NCBI GenBank assembly: GCA_964607755.1
Contig: CAZSMC010000023.1
Coordinates: 1-63,566, forward strand
Origin: CAZSMC01 sp964607755
GTDB taxonomy: Bacteria; Zhuqueibacterota; Zhuqueibacteria; Residuimicrobiales; Krinioviventaceae
Direction of reading: 5' to 3'
DNA length: 63,566 bases
Below are positions 63,469 through 63,566 of the stretch, one piece after another; the first letter of the stretch is position 1; every line of letters starts with the position of its first letter. A program made the position numbers and the translations under genes. Under the pieces are notes generated by a model, which saw nothing but the letters and a program-made list of their open reading frames with translations, ran no database searches and had not been told where the DNA came from.

Positions 63469-63566
63469 AACAAGACAGAGCGCTTGATGCATTCAGGCGC
63501 TTGGAAGAATTTTCATTTTCATCTTGTCCGGGGTAGCGATAAATTCATCAAAAACATATTGAAAAA

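Noticed and set aside
1..63566. tRNA, rRNA, tmRNA or known riboswitches
   Set aside because: I scanned the intergenic stretches for T-loop-like and conserved motifs and found none that I could defend; a covariance-model scan would be decisive.

Overview
The window is a metagenome-style scaffold: it has two 100-N gaps, one of them flanked by an identical 55-base contig overlap. It comes from a Gram-negative bacterium of the FCB superphylum. Three secreted proteins end in type IX-style sorting/FlgD-like domains, two with the YPNPFNP signature and one with VPNPY. There is also a PorV-like outer-membrane protein, a TonB-dependent receptor with a carboxypeptidase-like regulatory domain, SPII lipoproteins, a type III glutamine synthetase and a V/A-type ATPase. 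This mix suggests a Calditrichota/KSB1-like lineage rather than a classical Bacteroidota. The assignment is inference; no rRNA or tRNA is present to test it.

Layout. 1-9375 (minus strand): start of an anti-sigma gene, an ECF sigma factor, a cysteine desulfurase-SelD fusion overlapping an M28 peptidase, GSIII coupled to a Tat-exported sulfatase, and a PAS/GAF histidine kinase that seems to have lost internal segments. 9653-11261 (plus): two overlapping sulfotransferase-like genes. 11262-14842: a patchy area with an outer-membrane protein remnant, an N gap, a Doc/antitoxin pair, a truncated metallopeptidase and a DUF4160-DUF2442 pair. 15016-28110 (minus): site-2 protease with CBS domains, LemA/nucleotidyltransferase/TPM cluster, a large secreted fibronectin-type protein (split only by an assembly gap), a STAS protein, a GIY-YIG protein, a phosphofructokinase with PPi-type residues and a TPR lipoprotein. 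Two copies of a 145-nt MITE-like repeat lie in this part.

28545-40405 (plus): a sirtuin, an Mth938-like protein, and then the most coherent accessory locus: TonB-dependent receptor, 1195-aa secreted protein with a sorting domain, PorV-like protein, C-type-lectin lipoprotein and a SurA-like lipoprotein. It looks like an outer-membrane surface-display or export unit. 40406-44590 is a decayed island: a CusA remnant, a PII-NG protein, a FISUMP gene broken by two copies of a 22-nt hairpin element (a third copy lies upstream), a radical SAM fragment, a PIN toxin/antitoxin pair and a frameshifted hypothetical gene.

44877-52580: an EamA transporter, an exported RraA-like protein with a nucleoside deaminase, a secreted glucoamylase-like protein, a DUF2703 protein, a glycosyltransferase and a PIG-L deacetylase. 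After about 1 kb without intact genes, 53640-62467 carries a complete nine-gene V/A-ATPase operon (H-C-I-K-F-E-A-B-D), followed by a universal stress protein and a PTS EIIA-type protein. Genes in these runs overlap by 1 to 20 bases in many places, so translational coupling is common.
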